Source: Ctenosaura bakeri (lineage: Eukaryota; Chordata; Lepidosauria; Squamata; Iguanidae). From it: a DNA stretch of 64,000 nucleotides. This document shows, piece by piece, positions 1-11,764 of this stretch. The stretch spans positions 186,001 through 250,000 of the forward strand of contig CAOLHI010001136.1 in NCBI GenBank assembly GCA_948474755.1, given 5' to 3'. The stretch's first letter is position 1. Each line of letters opens with the position of its first letter. The notes under the pieces are model-generated. The model was not told where the DNA came from. It did no database searches and saw only the letters and a list, made by a program, of their open reading frames with translations. A program made the translations under genes and the position numbers.

Positions 1-1090
1 GGCTTCTGTCCTGTTTGCAGTTGCCCACCCTTCCTTTAACACACAAAATGAGAAAGAACATAAATTATGAGTCTAAAAAAAAATTGTCAAAGCTATGATT
101 GACCAAAGCTATGATTGAAATTATCTTGGAAGCTATTATTTGCAGGCACTGTGATGCATTTTCTCAGTGCTAGAAAAAAAGATATTCTGAAACAGAAAAC
201 AATTGTTATGATGCGATTTAAAGTCCCATATATTTCAGAGGAAAACACCTTGTGTACTTTGAGATTTCTTACTGGTTCTAAAGTATGTTTTGCTTATCAT
301 AGAAGAGTATTTTACTTTGTTCAGGTCTGCTGAGTTATGGGGTACAGTTGAACTGCAAGTTTGAAGAGATTATAGATTAAAGATGTGACCCTGTATCCAA
401 TTAACCTGGGAGTAAATCTTGCTGAGACTGAATTCTGATTGGACCAAATTCTGATTAAGATTGAACTGCAAATATGTGTCTGGTATAGAGTGTGTGTGTG
501 TGTGTGTGTGTGTGTATGCATAACTTATTTTAGTTACTTATTTTACTTCATTTTTATCTCGTCTTCCTACTAGAAATAGCCCTGAATATGGCTAACAAAT
601 ACTATTAAAAACAAATTCATTTTTCAACCCTTTAAAACAAAAAGCAACCAAAAAAACAAATTAGACAGTAAAAGTATGAAAAATCATCATAACATTCATT
701 AAAATAATAACAGTATATGCTTCGGAAATGTGTTCTGAGGATTTTGCTTTTAGATTTGCCTGTGTAACAGACCCAGATATATACAGACATAAAATATTTT
801 CTTTGTGACAGATGGTTCTCACTAGATTGTTGTATAAAGTTGAGCTGTAATGTGTTCTCTTTGATTGTTTCCATTCTGAACAGCAGGGGGCTGCATTTAC
901 CAAGAATGGATATTTATGCTTTTCCCTTCCATGATTTTTAAGAATTGCCATCAGTGTGCAGTAATGGTTTCTGAGTTTTGTTGTTGTCTCGATGAAACAA
1001 AAAATATCACCAATGATATAATTGCTCATATATTTGCTTTAAATATGTGTTTCTTTTGTGCTGATCTTTAAAGGGAGATGTGAAATGCTT
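1..1090. other. Intergenic/intronic DNA, no gene seen
   Basis: AT-rich sequence with no splice-flanked coding segment, RNA gene or recognisable transposon. The only clear structure is a (GT)n microsatellite at 491-514. Short open frames here have no family resemblance and are treated as chance. Confidence 0.5.
491..514. repeat. (GT)n microsatellite
   Basis: Twelve uninterrupted GT dinucleotides, followed by a short TATGCATA segment. Confidence 0.95.
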
Positions 1091-1286
1091 CTGTTGTGTT
1101 GCTGTTTGCCTTCAAGTCATTTCTGACTTATAGTGACCCTAAGGCAAACCTATCATGTTTTTGTTTTTTCTGGGCCTGAGGATTTGTGACTTGCCCAAGT
1201 GGGTTTCCAGAGCCAAGCAAGGAATTGAAACTCTGGTCATCAGGGTCATAGTCAAATACTCAACCACTGCGTCATGCTGGCGCTCT
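1091..1286 (-). repeat. tRNA-derived CORE-type SINE (copy 1)
   Basis: On the minus strand the order is a tRNA-like head ending at about 1286, a CORE segment with the motif TTGGGCAAGTCAC in degraded form, and a tail reading as CTTGAAGGC plus a CAACA-type end near 1091. The phrase GCCTTCAAGTCATTTCTGACTTATAGTGACC on the plus strand, seen in pieces at 1108-1138, recurs in every other copy of this family in the window. The head is worn and the middle is shortened. Family naming (Squam/ACA-type squamate SINE) is from general knowledge and was not checked. Confidence 0.85.
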
Positions 1287-1287
1287 G

Positions 1288-1503
1288 TTATATGCCTTCA
1301 GTTTGACTCTATGATTATAATCTCATTGTGTTTTCTTGGCAAGATTTGTACAGAACAGGCTTGTCATTGCCTTTCTCTTAGGCTGAGAGAGCGTGACTTG
1401 CCCTGGATCATCTGGTGGAATTTCAACGGCTGATTGGGGATTCAGACTCTGGTCTCCCAGAGTGTTAGTCCATCATTCAAACCACTACACCACATTGGCT
1501 CCC
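1288..1503 (-). repeat. tRNA-derived CORE-type SINE (copy 2)
   Basis: A second copy lies directly behind the first in the same orientation. It ends at 1503 with the tRNA-like head (CCACTACACCAC as the reverse of a GTGGTGTAGTGG A-box-like motif) and contains the TTCTTGGCAAGATTTGT and GAGAGCGTGACTTGCCC blocks. It is longer in the middle than copy 1, so the pair is two insertions and not a simple recent duplication. Confidence 0.85.
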
Positions 1504-1505
1504 AC

Positions 1506-3193
1506 ATAGGTTGTTTTATCCTATTAAAATTCTGCACTTGGATTCAGTCTAGAGTCAGTAACTGCACTTTCCTGGTCTGGTCCTTGAAAAGCCACTCCTG
1601 AGGGTCAAGGGATTTTCTGGTATGGTTTGTAGTAAATGGGGCATGGATGGACTTCAGTGGGACAAGCTGGCAAAATTTTAACAGAGGATGTGAATGTACT
1701 TTTCCACTTGTGCAGGATTTAGTTGGATCCAAGCAATTGTGCATGCCACCAAGTGTGTTGCAAGTTATACCTTTTACTAAAATATCTGGAATTTACATTT
1801 GTGCAAAGAGCATGTGGCTTGTAAAACTTTATTCATTAAATGTTAGTTGCATTTTTATCTCATGTTTCTCATATAAAAAGTCATCTAAAAACATAATTAA
1901 TGTAAGTTAGAAATGAGACAATTAAAAACATTAAAAATGTAATAATAATTGATGACACAAAAAGAATTTTAAAAGTTCGTTTGAAGAGATGAGTCTTGTT
2001 ATAATACTTTCCGAAAGTATTGACAATGGGAGTTTGATAACAATTTCACAGACTGGAGAAGCCCTCCCGGAGCAATCTCATCTCTGATACTACTTGGCAA
2101 ATGCCTGTGTGTCTGGAATGGGTTGGGATAGCCCTTATTTCTTTGACTAGAAAGAATAGGATTTATAGCCTGTATATACAGAAATGATCAGGCTGTTTTC
2201 TTCTGTCTGCCCACTCTGTATTTACATGTGTCAAGGGATAACTAATTTGATACATTCTTTGTATATATGAAGAGTTCATGTTTTCCTCAGTTATATTTCT
2301 CTTTCTCTCTGAGGAGGCTATATTTTAATAAATATGATGGAAAAGTGTGACACACAACTCCAGTCAGTTTCTCAGCTTCGATGCCGAATTTCCTACAAAC
2401 TGTCTCTGAGTCACCTTCAGTTGTGGACTGGTTGATTCTTTATATGGCTTATGAGCATTCAATACTGTTTTGCAGATACTGTGGTAGCAAAGAGTCTTTA
2501 TAATGAAGAAAGGTCCATTTGGGTGATCTGTTAGGATTTTCTTAAGTCAAAAAGTTTGATTATGTCCCATAAATTAACATTCATTTTCTTCTTGGTTCTC
2601 ACTGACTGTTTCTGTATCTTTTGTGCTGATTCTGAATACATTTACTTAAGATGTTTGAGTTTGGGCCAGACTTAATTCCAGTGTTAAGGATTATCACCTT
2701 GATGTAATTGTTTATCAAAGTTTTGTTTCACTTAGGTCATCTAAGGTAACTAAATATCACTAGATATAATGTATCCAACTTACAATTGAGCTGACAGAAT
2801 TAAGCTACACTATATAAAATGGCAGAGAGTTTTATTATCAAGTGGTGGAAACATTCCAGCAAGTTCACTACATATGCATGTTTACAATCAAACAAAGAAA
2901 TTCCAGGGCACTCTGTGTTTCCAAGATAAGCAGAACCATAACTGCTTCATGATATGCCTGCCAGCTTGTGTTCCTGTCACTCTGCTAGTTATTGATAATC
3001 ATAGTCATTATGTGAAGCTCTGCTGCATGAAATGGATAAATTATGTTGGGTTCTTCTTTATTTTTTTCCCACCAACTAGAGCCAAATTCATATTCCTTGT
3101 TTATTTTCCTTGTACATCAAGACTCAGATTTTAACAAGCAGACAAATGAAAACACTGCTCTATCACGATCAAGTTCTTGAACTTATTTTCTGA
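1506..3193. other. No gene or repeat recognised
   Basis: AT-rich sequence without convincing exons, tRNA-like structures or repeat ends. Open frames at 1647-1910 and 2874-3134 lack family resemblance. Confidence 0.45.
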
Positions 3194-3643
3194 GGGCTTT
3201 TTCGCACTTTGGGGGGAAAACGGGGCATTCTGATACTTACTGGGCTGGTGCGCTCCCTCCGCTGATCCAGGCTGATCTGGAGCAGTGTGTGCCTGCGCTA
3301 CACACTTCTCCGGGGACGAAAATGGCGCTTTCCAGTTTGTGAAGGCTCTTCACCAACCGGAGAAGCTCGCCAGCCTAAAGCCCGCCCCCAGAAGATTTGC
3401 AGCCTCGCGCTGGTGTAAGCCTGCAAATCTACACATTAGCGCAGACTGGGGCGCACTGTGCTATTGAAAGACCTCTTTGAAGCGGTCTTTCAATAGCACG
3501 GCGAACCACCAGTTCTGGTCATTTTGGAGTGGGCTGAAGTCCAGACATACATAAAGTAGTCTGGACCCAGTCTGCCCCTAAGTGCAAATGTCCTTGCCGG
3601 AGGACGCTCCGCCCCGTCACTAAATCAAAGTGCGGAAAAGGCC
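3194..3643. mobile_element. GC-rich Harbinger-like MITE
   Basis: The ends are inverted repeats: GGGCTTTTTCGCAC at the left and, read in reverse complement, GGCCTTTTCCGCAC at the right. A 3-bp target duplication TGA lies at 3191-3193 and 3644-3646. A central hairpin has arms CTATTGAAAGAC and GTCTTTCAATAG around 3461-3501. The body is far richer in CpG than the surrounding DNA and is homologous to 32608-33005. A 3-bp duplication and G/C-rich ends fit PIF/Harbinger MITEs, but the superfamily is an inference because no transposase is present. Confidence 0.85.
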
Positions 3644-3826
3644 TGAGAGTGGAAGAAGTTGTTTTAATTTCCATGAAATCAATTTTCCTCTAAATTGAAT
3701 AAAATTCCCCCTCATCTAGAATCTCTTTTATGTCTTCAGATTGTAGGAATAAAGCAAGCAAAAGAAATAGAAAACCTTTGGTCTCCAGATTAATCTTGAT
3801 TTTGTGTATCTGAGTCTGCATCAATT

Positions 3827-4272
3827 ACAGCTAGCTGTCCGCATTCACTAGGGTCAGGGGCTCAGGACCCTCACAAAAGTGGATAAATTGTAAATATCAA
3901 AATATATGTGTATATGTCTGTAGAAAGGTGACCAAGGCATGGTGGGGAAAGCAGGCACTTATGATCCAAACCAGATCAGGGAAAGGAGAGAGAAAAGGGA
4001 GTGGGTTGGCAACCCATCTCCTTCCTAGGGTGTAAGGGAGGCATCAGAAGAGGGTTTGTGGTGCTGAGAATTTGGGCTGCAAACAGTCCTTAGCTGGCCA
4101 GGCAGTGACTGGTAGAGGAGGAGGAGAGCCAGAGGTGGGTCTTTAATGGGCTGCACAGCCTGTGAGGGAGGGTTCCCCCAGAAAAGAAGTGCCTGAGATG
4201 GTGGGACGGGGTTGAAGAAACTTGCAAATAAATCTTTGAAAGCCAAACCCACAAAGTGTGGAGAGCCAACTG
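3827..4272. mobile_element. Tigger-like non-autonomous DNA transposon
   Basis: The left end CAGCTAGCTGTCCGCA is imperfectly inverted at the right end, which reads CAGTTGGCTCTCCACA in reverse complement. TA dinucleotides flank both sides (3825-3826 and 4273-4274), as expected for Tc1/mariner-type insertion. The interior aligns block by block with 14074-14641 (for example GGGAAAGGA...AGAAA and TTGCAAATAA...AAAGCCAAACCC). No transposase frame remains. Confidence 0.75.
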
Positions 4273-4274
4273 TA

Positions 4275-5260
4275 TCAAGACAAAATTCAGTGTTGAAAAC
4301 TATTCAGTGTGAAGAAGGGTGAACAAGGGTATGTGTTGGGATATGTGGCTAAAGATGAGCAAGGCAGTGGGAGAAACCTATTTTAATTGATGAAAACTTG
4401 AAGAAAAAAATACAAAACAACCATCATATAATTGCAAGGCTGTTGCCCCATAAATAGTTTCCCAGCATCAGTTCCCCAGTTTCCTAGCATCAAAGTGAGT
4501 TATAAAATGTTACTGGCATTTAAGAGAATTGCAAGCTATTGTTCTGCCAAAGAGATACACATGAGTCCTGGTGCCTTCCTTGGTTTTTGAGTAATTGAGT
4601 AATTGTGTCACCTGTTTTAGAAACATTAATTTTTAAAGGCATTTCATTGCAGAAAAATTGTAGCACAATTTTCATTAAACTAAGGTTATAGCTTTTCTGA
4701 GGGCAGCTGCTTGCGCAAGGTGTTGTACAAAATACACACAATGTTAGTATTTTATGTTAGGATTAGCATTTTATTAGTAGCAGTATTAGTTTGGGGGCCA
4801 ACCAAATATGAAATGGAAGGCACTATTTGGTCCTTCTGGCTCCTTCCGGCTGCTTTTACATTAAAAATAAGACAGTTGATTTTCCCTGCTTAAGTCTAGC
4901 TTGGGCTTTACTGAGAAAGTATCTGAGCTACTTGACGCTACTGGTACGGAGATTTGTGTAACTGAATTGTCATTTTGTAAAAATGAGCTTTGGGCAGAAT
5001 ATATGCATGATAAGGGCAGTACTTAGTTTTCTCCCTGACCTGTTGTGTGGAGGACTTTTGTCAGTATTACATCAGGGGCATTCAGTCGCATAGGGACGTG
5101 GGGGTGAGGGGGACAATTTGCCTTGGGCAGCAATGTTTCTGAGGTGTTCTGGCCCATAGCCATGCTCCTGCATGCCCTGGCCATGCTCCCACACACCACA
5201 GCCATGCCCCTCACGCTATAGCCCCACCCCCCTCCGCACACTCCAAGCTCCGCCACTAGG
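4275..5260. other. No gene recognised
   Basis: Unique-looking AT-rich DNA. From about 5150 to 5250 there is a C-rich run with repeated CATGCYCC and CACACC words that opens spurious frames. Confidence 0.45.
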
Positions 5261-5932
5261 TGTCAATGCCAAGGCATGGCAGGCAGCCAAGAGCCAGCTA
5301 ATAAGTTCTTTCCCAGATAAGGCAGACAGGCAATAAATCAAAGGGCTTTACTTCAGCAGTGGGTAGATAAGGCAGCAGTAAACTAAAGAGACTTTTGCAG
5401 CAAAGATATTCCCTGGCTGCTACATCACAGCCAGACAAAACAGCAAACAGAGTCCATGTACCACAGAGTTTGTTCCTCAGCCGGTCGGGCAGCGTTTCAG
5501 GAAGCAAGGCAAGGGTCCCCGATAGCCCAGCAGGCACACCCAAAATAGACAGTTGTGAGCCAACAAAGACCCAAGGCTGAGTGAGTGCTTTTATTAAGCA
5601 GGCCCTCACCCAGGTGCTACCTCAACTGGAGCTTGATTGCTTGGTGTTTCCTATTTAAACGCTCTGACCTTCTGAGAGCACTCTTTTGCTCCCGATGCTG
5701 CTGGTAAGTAGGCACCTGCTCTTGAATCTCTGGGTCTAAGGCAGCCCCTGGCTCCATTGCTGGGGCTACTGGGGCCAAGGGCTGTGTGTCCAGGGCAGCT
5801 TCTGGGGTGGGCTGTGCAGCAGGCTCCATGGCAGCCTCTGGGGTGGGCTCTGCTGGTGCAGCAGGCTCCATGGCTTTGAAGTCCTCTGGTTCAGACTCAG
5901 AGCTTGAGTCCTGGAGTGCCAGGGTCCTGACA
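5261..5932 (-). mobile_element. Solo LTR of a retrotransposon
   Basis: The 672-bp unit starts TGTCA and ends TGACA on either strand and is flanked by a perfect 5-bp target duplication CTAGG (5256-5260 and 5933-5937). Read on the minus strand it has an early A/T box (TTTAAATA near 5650-5657), then an AATAAA polyadenylation signal near 5590-5595, the order expected for U3-R-U5. No internal region or second LTR is adjacent, so recombination between two LTRs probably removed the rest. The superfamily (Ty3-like or endogenous retrovirus) is unresolved. Related in its U3 to the LTR at 58385. Confidence 0.9.
5617..5931 (-). pseudogene. Open reading frame inside the solo LTR (U3)
   Basis: The frame opens from the second base of the LTR and runs 104 codons to a stop at 5617. 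It begins with an acidic Ser/Glu cluster (DSSSESEPED), continues through Pro/Ala/Glu repeats (AMEPAAPAEPTPEAA), and ends in a basic stretch finishing KHQAIKLQLR. The LTR at 58385 has the same frame with the same layout and end (KHQLIRHQLR). The likely reading is the C-terminal end of a retrotransposon polyprotein that extends into its 3' LTR. There is no internal region here, so no upstream start survives. No function is assigned. Confidence 0.5.
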
Positions 5933-5937
5933 CTAGG

Positions 5938-8690
5938 GGCATTAAAAATGTGAGCCACTCATCTTCATTTTAAAATGGTACAGCTGAGGTACAGTTTTAT
6001 TTTGTAAATATAGATGAGATAATAATGGCAGAAACAATGCAGAACTTTAGCTGGTCCTAGTAGATCAGGATGGTTTGTTGAATAGTGCATTGTGAAAGCA
6101 TAGAGTTTGAAGGGAAGGGCGATGTAGGAAATCTGCAACTACAACATCTCTGATAGGTAGCTGTCCTGTCAGTTACCTTATTTTGTGTCAGACTGCTCAT
6201 ACTCGGAATACATTCTTCCTAATACTTTTATTTTTTTCTAATATTTCTAAACATGCATATTATGTTTGGTTTGTATCTCTTAAAATATTTGGAAGTAGTG
6301 TCTAGGAAAGGGTTAGGCCTATGCTTCTTATGTTTTTGGAAAAAAACCCCCCAAATGTTTGGTATGCTGTATTTCAAAAGAACAAATGTTTAATATGCCA
6401 TCAGTTCTTTGTAGTCAGCTTGAAGCATGAATTCTAGTCAGCATACTGTAGTACCAAATATTCAGAGCACCTGAAAATCAGTTTGACTTGCACTGATTTT
6501 TTTTTTATGGTTAACCATTTGAATTGTTTTCGAGGTAGCATCTTCTTAAAAATATTATTGTGTTTCATAATACATACAGTGTAAATTTTGGTCCATATTT
6601 AGTGTGTTTCCCTTTCATCTGACATTTTCAGCAAAGCGTCCTGGGAATTTCATCAGGTGTTACTCCAGTGTATTCACTAGCTACTCTGTAGAAATTGCTA
6701 TGACAACACTGATGCAAGAATTATTCCTCCAGGAGCCCCACTGTGACAAGAATCACTTGAAAACATTTTCATTCTGTTGAATTTTACATTAGGTTAATAA
6801 AATGACCTTGCAAAGATAATGGAATAAATATTCGAAGTGTCTGTTTTACAAGGAAATACAAATTAACTGTATGTAATATACTCTTGCAGAATATTTTGCT
6901 GAAAAGCTTTATGTAAGCGAAATCCCAGACGTTATTTCCAAATACATTATTCTAAGATTCTATAAGTAATAAGCAGTCTAACTTAAAACTGCCCTAAAAA
7001 TTAAGAGAAATTTGTGTAAAACAAGAATACCAGACTACTGCCTAACATATTTGAGGAAACTCTGCATCTTTTCTTTCCCTTTTTAGATATTGCTTTGTCT
7101 TCCCATTACGGGGAAGTTCTTGTATGATTTCACCATTAATAGATCCTATATAACTTCATAAATATGAAATCTAAAGGCTCTATCTTTGTGCTTACTTGCT
7201 TGGGCTCTAGTTTGTGGGAAGAGCATGCTTTGCATATGGAAGATCCCATTTTCTGGGAGATTTGTAAGATATTCTGGTACTTCTCCAAACCCTAGAGATT
7301 TGCTAACAGTCAGTGTTGACATCTATGGTTGGACTCGGTATAATGCTGCTTCCTCTTTTTTCATACTATGTTTTGAAGTTCATGAGGGCTTTCAAAAAAT
7401 GGCTATCCCTAGCTGTTCTCTGAAGAGGTATAAGTCTGTTTACTACCTTACTCTGTTTTGTGTGTAAACTCAGCCTGATTGCCTCTACAGTATGTACTAA
7501 GACCGTAAGCTTGTACAGGTGGCAGTAAGTCCTTGAGTCTGAATAAATTAGATGGGATGATGAATAGCTGAAAAATGTAGGAATGATTTCTGTCCAATCT
7601 CCATCTCCCTAGGAGTAGAGGTTCAGTGAGTGCTTATGCTGAAGAAAGAAGGGTTTCAGTTCCATGAATTCATGGAGTGAAATCTAAGACCCAAGGCATT
7701 ATTTGCAACTGAAAAGTAGCCCATATTTAAAAAGTTACTTTGTTCTAATCTCCAGACCAGCTCATTACTATATGCCTAACAGCTGTTTTGAAGGGCTTCT
7801 GGAATGTTTTTTCTGTTACTATAGATGTTTAAAGCCATTGTAATCTGTAATAGTAATTGAGCACTGAATAATTAAAGAGTCTCATTACTGTCACTTGAGT
7901 GTCTCCTAGTGTGTCTTCCGCCATTGTCATGAACAAACCAAAGAACAAGCAAAGGCAAGTTATAGTAGCCAAAAGTTGTACCAACATAGAGTATCCCCTC
8001 TGTGCTCAAATAAATGGAGATCATCCTTTTCTATCCCCCATACCCTGCTAGCACACACATTTTTGTAAGAGACAGAGTAGGAAGTGGATTTTAGTTACTA
8101 GCATGGTCTTCAGCTCCCCTAGATTTGGAGATACAATATGGCTCAAGGGATTACACACAGTGCCTGCTTCCCTTACAGCTGCAGACACCAGTGTTTATGA
8201 TAACATGGATTTAATACATCCAGAAAAGGTCCATGTGAAAACTGGCTAGAGAGATAAATTTGATGTAATACAACTGCTGCCTCCAAGACATAAGGTTGCT
8301 AAAATATCATTTACTCTGCTAAAAGCCATAGATTTCACCCATTCCTTTTAAAAAGTATCATTCCAAGCTCAGAGTGATAAGATAAGTGAGGCCTAATCCT
8401 CCAAGTACTTTAAAGTTTGTATTAGCACTTTAAATTCAATGCTAAATGAAATGCTTATACTAGCATTTCAAAATGAGCCTAGAAACAAGCTGATAGCTAG
8501 AGGAGATTACAAATGATTGGGGTGATGTAATATGTTTACAACATACCTACTGTTGGCCTAGTGGCTGCATTTTATACCAGTCATAATTTTTAACTTGTTT
8601 TTTAAAGGTGTCCTCAGATAAAAAATACAGTCCTTAGTCCAGATTTGTGCGTTTGACCTACACAAATTTGATTATTCATAAGGTGCATGG
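5938..8690. other. No gene or repeat recognised
   Basis: Long AT-rich span without splice-flanked coding sequence, LTRs or SINE blocks. The 7186-7467 open frame lacks any recognisable domain. Confidence 0.45.
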
Positions 8691-8715
8691 GTGACTTTCC
8701 CCCCTTTCTCCTATT

Positions 8716-9003
8716 CCCATTCCCTTGCCTTTTGCCTGGCTGTGCATGCCTTTCTTCTCTGTGCCTGGGCAAAAGGCAAGGGAATGGGAGAGGGGAGCAC
8801 CATGTGCAGAGAAAGAAGGCACATGTGCCTTTCCCTTCATTCCCTTGCTTTTTTCCTGGGTGTGGAGAAGGATGGCAGGCACGCCCAGGCAAAAGGCAAG
8901 TGAATGGGGGCAGGCACGCTTGCCTTACCCCCCTTTCCCTTGCCTTTTGTCCAGATGCAGAAAAGAAAGGCATGTGTGCCAGAGCAAAAGGCAAGGGAAT
9001 GGG
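8716..9003. repeat. Tandem array of three hairpin units
   Basis: Three successive inverted repeats share the same arm, a CCCATTCCCTTGCC / TTTTGCC motif and its reverse complement GGCAAAAGGCAAGGGAATGG. They sit at about 8716-8788, 8836-8910 and 8930-9003, spaced about 95-120 bp apart. Loops are 25-40 bp and contain GCATGCC- or GGCATGTG-type words. The repeated palindromes create long overlapping open frames on both strands, which are judged not to be genes. Confidence 0.85.
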
Positions 9004-9531
9004 AGAGGGGAGCCCTGAAAAGGCAAGGGAGAGGAAGTGAAGGGGGGGGAGTTATTTGCTGTTTTTCTACTTTCACGAGGATTCTAAACCATGAACTCTT
9101 GTAAAAGCGGAGGGGCCAATGTTTTGCAATTGTTCAGTCTGAAATTCAGCCTGTGACCAGCTTTCTCTAAGTAAGGTAAGAATGGGTGAACCAATCAAAA
9201 CTGATAAAAGACATTATCCAGATTACCTGAGCATTCAGGGACAGTGCTTAATTTTTAAGCACCAAGCTAAGTACTTGGATGTTCAGAGATTGCTACTTCA
9301 TCTAGAACAGGTCCATAATTATGAAGATAAATGTTTAAAGAGATGGGAGTATAGTTTTTTGACATCAGGATGAGCCAGTTTGCCTCCACCACTTATCCCT
9401 TCATCATCTGGGGTGTCCAGTGGTATAGATGCCTTCTAGAGAGCCTGGCACATTCTTTTTTAGTAGTTCTTCTCTTTGCTGTCACTGGCTAGTGGCTTTC
9501 TGATGGTAGTGACTTGTTTGCAGAATGTGAA

Positions 9532-9995
9532 TTATTATCATTTATTTATATAGTGCCATCAATCAAAATATACAATATTCTAAAACAATATTATAAAGCA
9601 ATATTAAACCAGAATTCCAAAAACTTTGGAAACTCAGAAAATTTTAAACTGAAATTTAAAAATAAGAGAAATTGCAGTCCAAAAATGATCAGGGATGTGA
9701 TTCCCAGAATATGAAGCAGCAAGTGAAAAAGGATAAAACTAAGCCAAGGAAGAAGAAATGCTTGGTTGGGTGAGAAGAATAGGATTCCTAGAACACAGAT
9801 CTCAGGCAGGCTGATAAAGAGAAATAAGAGCTATAAGATAGGGGGAAGCTAGGTTGTATAGGCTTTGAATATTGAAACAAGAAGCTTGTACTGAATCGTG
9901 AAAGGAATAGGTAACTGCTGTAGGGGTATCAAAAGTGGGATAACATGGTTGGGATAAGCCCTTCCAAACACACAAAAAAGTATGATCATCATATT
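9532..9995 (+). repeat. Unclassified dispersed repeat
   Basis: Starts with ATTTATATAGTGCCATCA, a phrase that returns at 47385 with a similar downstream layout. The later part (GATCTCAGGCAGGCTGATAA...GGCTTTGAATATTGAAAC) has the feel of an old, widespread tetrapod repeat. I cannot place it in a named family. Confidence 0.45.
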
Positions 9996-10189
9996 CAACC
10001 CACTGTGGATTCTTTTGAGGCATCAAGGTTTCTTCACAAGGCAGAAATGGGTAGCTGGTGGGGCTTCCTGCCACCTCCACTGCTGCCCCACACCATTTTT
10101 AATAGGGATTCGCAAGCCTCATTTGCAGTTTCTCAGTCTCACAAGGCTTGCTGTCGCTATTAAAAATGGCATAGGGAGACAGTAGTGGT

Positions 10190-10257
10190 GACAGCAAATA
10201 ATCTGTGAATAATTAAATCTGCAGAAGTGAAACCCACAAAATGTGGAGGGCTGTCTG
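10190..10257. repeat. Fragment of the Tigger-like family
   Basis: The words AATAATCTGTGAATAATTAA and GTGAAACCCACAAAATGTGG followed by AGGGCTGTCTGT match the right ends of the elements at 3827 and 14074. The left part is not recognisable. Confidence 0.45.
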
Positions 10258-11764
10258 TCTATCAACTGAATCTTGTTAAGTTGAACCATATAAGTACTAC
10301 TGATTAAATGGATCTACTCTGGTTTGGCTCAAAGGTTGGATTTAGAGCCAAGAATGATCTCTAGGAATATATATATATATTATATATATGGATGGCTGGC
10401 CTAGAATTCTTTCAGCACTGGAATTTACAGACTTAATCCTTAATGATTTTTAAAAAAATTGTCCCTTTTGCCATGATGTGAAATTTTCTTCAGGCAAGTT
10501 TTAGTAGATAAAATACCTGTCATAATTCTGTTTTTCTCTGCAAAGCTCTAAGCTTCTGATTTAGATGTCTGCAAATATGGATTATTCTATTAATTTTTAT
10601 TGGATGTAAATGACTTGTATCCCTCTTATTGTCCCCTCCAAATACAGACCTTTAAACTAGGATGGGTATCACATGAACTAAAAGTAGTGGCATAAAGAGG
10701 ATTTGAAGTGGATATGAAGGTGGCAGTGAGTGTCATGGTATCTTACTGATCTTGGCTTAAGTTCTTCAGTGGCAGTCCTGCTTATTCAACTTTCTTTGGA
10801 AAACTACCACTAATGGGATGTGGCTATATTTCCAATGTTTCTTAATTACCCCTACCATTATTTAAATTTTCTTTGATTTGGGAAATTTTATTTGAATTTT
10901 TCATTGATATGTTATTGTGATTGACAAGTTAATCAAGAAAAGTTCTCAAAACTCAAACTTCTGCATGAGTTTTTAAAAAATATACCTGACTGTTATACAG
11001 AATATAAGACCTCACTGCATAATAATATTTTTATGATTCTGTTAGGCTATTGGGATGATTTTGGAAAAAAAAGTTGATTAGTGCTCTAATCATAAGCTGC
11101 AATTCTATGCACACTCACCAAAAGTAACTTTGGTTCGTAAGCAGGAATTTCTTCAGACTCACCATATACAGCACTGTTGATATCTTTGATGCTTCCAAAC
11201 AAAGTTTTTATATTGCATTTGCCCTGCCTCTAAAGACAGTTGTCTTTCTTATTAAAAAAAGAGCAAACAACAGACCAGAAATAATTATCGGTTGTTGATG
11301 TGTTTGCATAAGCAAACAGTACTTTTTAACTTTCATGTTGTAATTATTAAAAGTTGGTGTTTGATAATAGCAGTTTATGTAGGATAGAGTAGACTAAAAT
11401 TGTAATAATCTGAAAATAACAGTAGTAAACACTAATAAAGACAGTTGTCTTCCATCTGTAATCTGTAATCCGTCTCCTATATTTCTACTGCTTCTTCCAT
11501 TTTACCAGAACAAAAAATGGACATTAAGGAATCAAAGATATAGTAGGTGCAAATTGCTTTTTGATTTGCAGTTTTGGAAAATTTCTGTCTGGGAGCACTG
11601 GGAATTTATTTGATCTGTTAATGTGCACTTTGATGGTAGGAAATGTGATATATTGGTGTGACAGTGAGAAAACGCACTATCGTGTGCTTCTTCAGTCCAT
11701 GCTGAAGTGGGAGATCTGATATGCAAGAAATAAAGGAAATCTCCTTTTTTGCCTTGTCTTGCAG
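10258..11764. other. Probable host intron upstream of exon A
   Basis: AT-rich, with a short (AT)n run near 10369-10388. No exon, CpG-rich promoter or full repeat is visible, so the exons before exon A must lie outside the window or be unrecognised. Confidence 0.5.

Noticed and set aside
8614..9104. Long overlapping open frames on both strands (up to 126 codons)
   Set aside because: They arise from the tandem hairpins, repeat the same low-complexity peptide in several frames, and have no splice or start context.
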